NCBI GenBank assembly: GCA_934525405.1
Contig: CAKSZF010000088.1
Coordinates: forward strand, 1-6,094
Reading direction: 5' to 3'
Source of the DNA: an uncultured Faecalibacterium sp.
GTDB taxonomy: Bacteria; Bacillota; Clostridia; Oscillospirales; Ruminococcaceae
Length of the DNA: 6,094 nt
Notes under the pieces: model-generated
Seen by the model: the letters and a program-made list of their open reading frames with translations, nothing else
What the model was told of the DNA's origin: nothing
Databases searched by the model: none
In this document: piece by piece, positions 4,540 to 6,094 of the stretch
How positions within the stretch are numbered: position 1 is the stretch's first letter
How the letters are laid out: the number at the start of each line of letters is the position of its first letter
Translations under genes and position numbers: made by a program

Positions 4540-4755
4540 ATGCAGAAGATTCTTATTCATACCGAGTTTATTAAGCTGGATGCCCTGCTCAAATTTGCCG
4601 GTCTGTGCGAGACCGGCGGCGAAGCCAAGGAGCTGGTGCAGGGCGGTGCCGTGAAGGTGAACGGCGAGGTGTGCACCATGCGGGGCAAAAAGTGCCGCGC
4701 CGGAGACGTCATCGAGCTGGACGGGCAGAGCGTAGAGATCGGGCAGGGTCAGTAA
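4540..4755 (+). CDS. yaaA: S4-domain RNA-binding protein, YaaA family
   Basis: This 71-residue protein is essentially one S4 RNA-binding domain: [20 protein letters not shown] (11-30), then [11 protein letters not shown] and the basic [14 protein letters not shown] segment. It matches the Bacillus subtilis YaaA type found between dnaN and recF, which is unrelated to Escherichia coli YaaA. S4 domains bind structured RNA, and members of this family have been linked to ribosome assembly; its exact role here is inference. The ATG at 4540 has AAGGAG (4526-4531) 8 bases upstream, overlapping the dnaN stop codon as TAAGGAG. Its TAA directly abuts the recF ATG. Both junctions suggest co-translation with its neighbours. 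Confidence 0.93.
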   Translation: MQKILIHTEFIKLDALLKFAGLCETGGEAKELVQGGAVKVNGEVCTMRGKKCRAGDVIELDGQSVEIGQGQ

Positions 4756-5877
4756 ATGCGTCTGCTTTCGCTGGAAGTACAGAACTATCGCAATATTTGT
4801 GCGGCACGGCTGGAGCCCGGCCGGGAGCTTACCGTCATCTGCGGCAACAACGGGCAGGGCAAGACGAACCTTTTGGAAGCCATCTGGCTGCTGACCGGCG
4901 GCAAAAGCTTCCGGGGCGGCAAGGATGCCGAGCTTGTGCGCCGGGGAGAAGCATTCGCGGTGCTGGAAGCTGACACCCAGCGGGACCGGCCGGAAGGCTG
5001 TGAACCCGCAGAGCCTGCCCACATCCGCATGACCGTGGGCACCCCGGAGGCCGCAAAGCCCGGCCGCTATGCGGCGGTGAACGGCGCAGCGCCCAAGCGG
5101 GCGGCGGCGCTGGCGGGCAGCTTTCCGGCGGTGGTGTTCGACCCCGGCCACCTGAGCCTTGTCAAGGGGGCTCCGGAAGGGCGGCGCAAGTTTCTGGACG
5201 CTGCACTGTGCCAGCTGTACCCCGGGTATCTGGCCAGTTACCGCCGCTATGTGCGGGTTTTGCAGCAAAAAAATGCGCTGCTGCGCCATTCCGCAAACGG
5301 GCAGGAACGCCCCTACGCGGAAAAGCGCACCCTGCTGGAGGTGCTCAACACCGAACTTGCCGCGCAGGGCGAAGCCTTGCAGCAGCGGCGGCGGGAGTAT
5401 CTGAAACTGCTTGCTCCCCGCGCCTGCGCCAACTACGCCGAGCTTTCCCACGGGGCAGAGCGGATGAGCATCCGCTATGCCGCCCAGTTTGCGCCGGGCG
5501 GGCTTGCCGAGCTGCTGCGTCAGCGGCAGGAGGAGGAGCTGCGCGCCGGGCAGAGCCTGTGCGGCATCCACCGCGAGGACTTGGAGCTGCTGCTGGACGA
5601 CCAGCCCGCCCGGGTGTATGCCAGTCAGGGACAGCAGCGCAGTGTGGTGCTGAGCCTGAAAATGGCGGAAGCCGCGGCAGCGGCGCAGATCACCGGGGAG
5701 CACCCGGTACTGCTGCTGGATGATGTGCTGAGCGAGCTGGATGAAGGGCGCAAGCAGTATCTGCTCACCTGCATGAAGGAAAAGCAGACCTTTGTGACCA
5801 GCTGCGATGACACGGACTTTTTAAAGACGGACGGCGAGGTGTACCGCATGGACGGCGGGGTACTGAACCGGGTTTGA
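4756..5877 (+). CDS. recF: DNA replication and repair protein RecF
   Basis: RecF is an SMC-like ABC ATPase that, with RecO and RecR, loads RecA onto gapped DNA. The 373-residue product has the usual length. It shows the N-terminal LEVQNYRNI, Walker A GNNGQGKT (30-37), the DPGHLSLVKGAPEGRRKFLD region typical of RecF, the ABC signature SQGQQRS (290-296) and Walker B VLLLDDVLSELD (318-329). The middle is rich in Ala, Arg, Gln and Leu with helical character, as in the RecF arm. The ATG immediately follows the yaaA TAA (TAAATG) with no gap. Ribosome-binding sequence is limited to GGGCAGGG inside the end of yaaA, so coupled translation is likely. A TTGACA spans its stop codon but has no matching -10. 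Confidence 0.97.
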   Translation: MRLLSLEVQNYRNICAARLEPGRELTVICGNNGQGKTNLLEAIWLLTGGKSFRGGKDAELVRRGEAFAVLEADTQRDRPEGCEPAEPAHIRMTVGTPEAAKPGRYAAVNGAAPKRAAALAGSFPAVVFDPGHLSLVKGAPEGRRKFLDAALCQLYPGYLASYRRYVRVLQQKNALLRHSANGQERPYAEKRTLLEVLNTELAAQGEALQQRRREYLKLLAPRACANYAELSHGAERMSIRYAAQFAPGGLAELLRQRQEEELRAGQSLCGIHREDLELLLDDQPARVYASQGQQRSVVLSLKMAEAAAAAQITGEHPVLLLDDVLSELDEGRKQYLLTCMKEKQTFVTSCDDTDFLKTDGEVYRMDGGVLNRV

Positions 5878-5903
5878 CAGCATGAAGAAATGTTGCAAGT
5901 GAC

Positions 5904-5939
5904 ACTGCATAAAAACTGCATTTTCGTGGGCTTTATGCA
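5904..5939. repeat. Short direct and inverted repeats upstream of remB
   Basis: ACTGCAT occurs twice (5904-5910 and 5915-5921), 11 bp apart, about one helical turn. TGCATAAA (5906-5913) and TTTATGCA (5932-5939) form a perfect 8-bp inverted repeat around 18 bases. No T-run follows, so this is not a terminator. It resembles an operator or a leader structure before remB, but I identify no regulator. Confidence 0.4.
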
Positions 5940-5966
5940 AACAAAAGACACAGGAGAAAATACAGT

Positions 5967-6094
5967 ATGTATATTCATCTGGGACGGGACTATGTCCTGA
6001 ACGACCGTGATATCATCGGCATCTTTGATCTGGAGACCACCACCACCTCCCCCCGGGGGCGGGAGTTTTTGAACTACGCCCAGAAGAACGGGGC
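5967..6094 (+). CDS. remB: Extracellular matrix regulator RemB (DUF370), N-terminal fragment
   Basis: Forty-two codons are present before the window ends. The peptide starts MYIHLGRDYVLNDRDIIGIF and continues with DLETTTTSPRGREFL, closely resembling Bacillus subtilis YaaB/RemB, which begins MYIHLG and has a DIVGIFD segment. The Bacillus protein is about 80 residues, so roughly half is missing. In Bacillus subtilis, RemA and RemB promote biofilm matrix gene expression; whether this organism uses the protein that way is unknown. The ATG at 5967 has AGGAG (5952-5956) 10 bases upstream. Its place directly after recF is the conserved Firmicute order (dnaA-dnaN-yaaA-recF-remB-gyrB), so gyrB would be expected beyond the window. 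Confidence 0.9.
   Translation, partial: MYIHLGRDYVLNDRDIIGIFDLETTTTSPRGREFLNYAQKNG

Noticed and set aside
4249..5703. Long minus-strand open frame (484 codons) antisense to dnaN, yaaA and recF
   Set aside because: It crosses three well-supported genes and has low-complexity Ala/Gly/His/Leu composition. It is a shadow of GC-rich coding.
5874..5879. TTGACA at the recF stop as a remB promoter -35
   Set aside because: No acceptable -10 hexamer lies 15-19 bp downstream, so the match is probably chance.

Overview
The window is a bacterial chromosome replication-origin region with the gene order typical of Bacillota (Firmicutes). Leftward on the minus strand run rpmH, rnpA, yidD and the first codons of yidC. 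Rightward on the plus strand run dnaA, dnaN, yaaA (S4 domain), recF and the start of remB. The coding sequence is GC-rich with a strong G/C third-position bias, and the intergenic DNA around dnaA is T-rich. Together with the protein sequences and a palindromic intergenic repeat near the left end, this suggests a gut Oscillospiraceae/Ruminococcaceae relative such as Faecalibacterium. That placement is inference from the sequence, not a database match.

Left arm (1-1325, minus strand). rpmH (ribosomal protein L34) has its own promoter and its own intrinsic terminator. A second promoter then serves rnpA (RNase P protein). rnpA overlaps yidD (membrane protein insertion factor) by four bases. A spacer of about 210 bases holding a two-hairpin repeat separates yidD from yidC (membrane insertase), of which only 22 codons are present. 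The rnpA-yidD-yidC group links tRNA maturation with membrane protein insertion.

Origin (about 1435-1700 and 3024-3420). DnaA-box-like sites lie on both sides of dnaA. Upstream are a T-tract-rich stretch, two inverted perfect TTTTCCACA boxes, a GC cluster, an AT-rich tract and the dnaA promoter. Downstream, the 397-base dnaA-dnaN gap holds a dense box cluster. It ends in a layout like the Bacillus subtilis basal unwinding system: box pair, GC-rich patch, then in-phase trinucleotides starting CTA CTA CGG TTA CTA. This is the best candidate site for origin melting. The boxes favour YTTTC(C/A)ACA over the classical TTATCCACA.

Right arm (3421-6094, plus strand). dnaN (sliding clamp), yaaA and recF form a tightly packed operon: the yaaA ribosome-binding site overlaps the dnaN stop, and the recF ATG directly follows the yaaA stop. 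remB follows after an 89-base gap containing short repeats. DnaA starts replication, DnaN tethers the polymerase, and RecF acts in recombinational repair of gaps.

The gene content is ordinary conserved housekeeping, and I see no mobile element, CRISPR array or undescribed protein system. The points of interest are in the origin architecture and the small palindromic elements.
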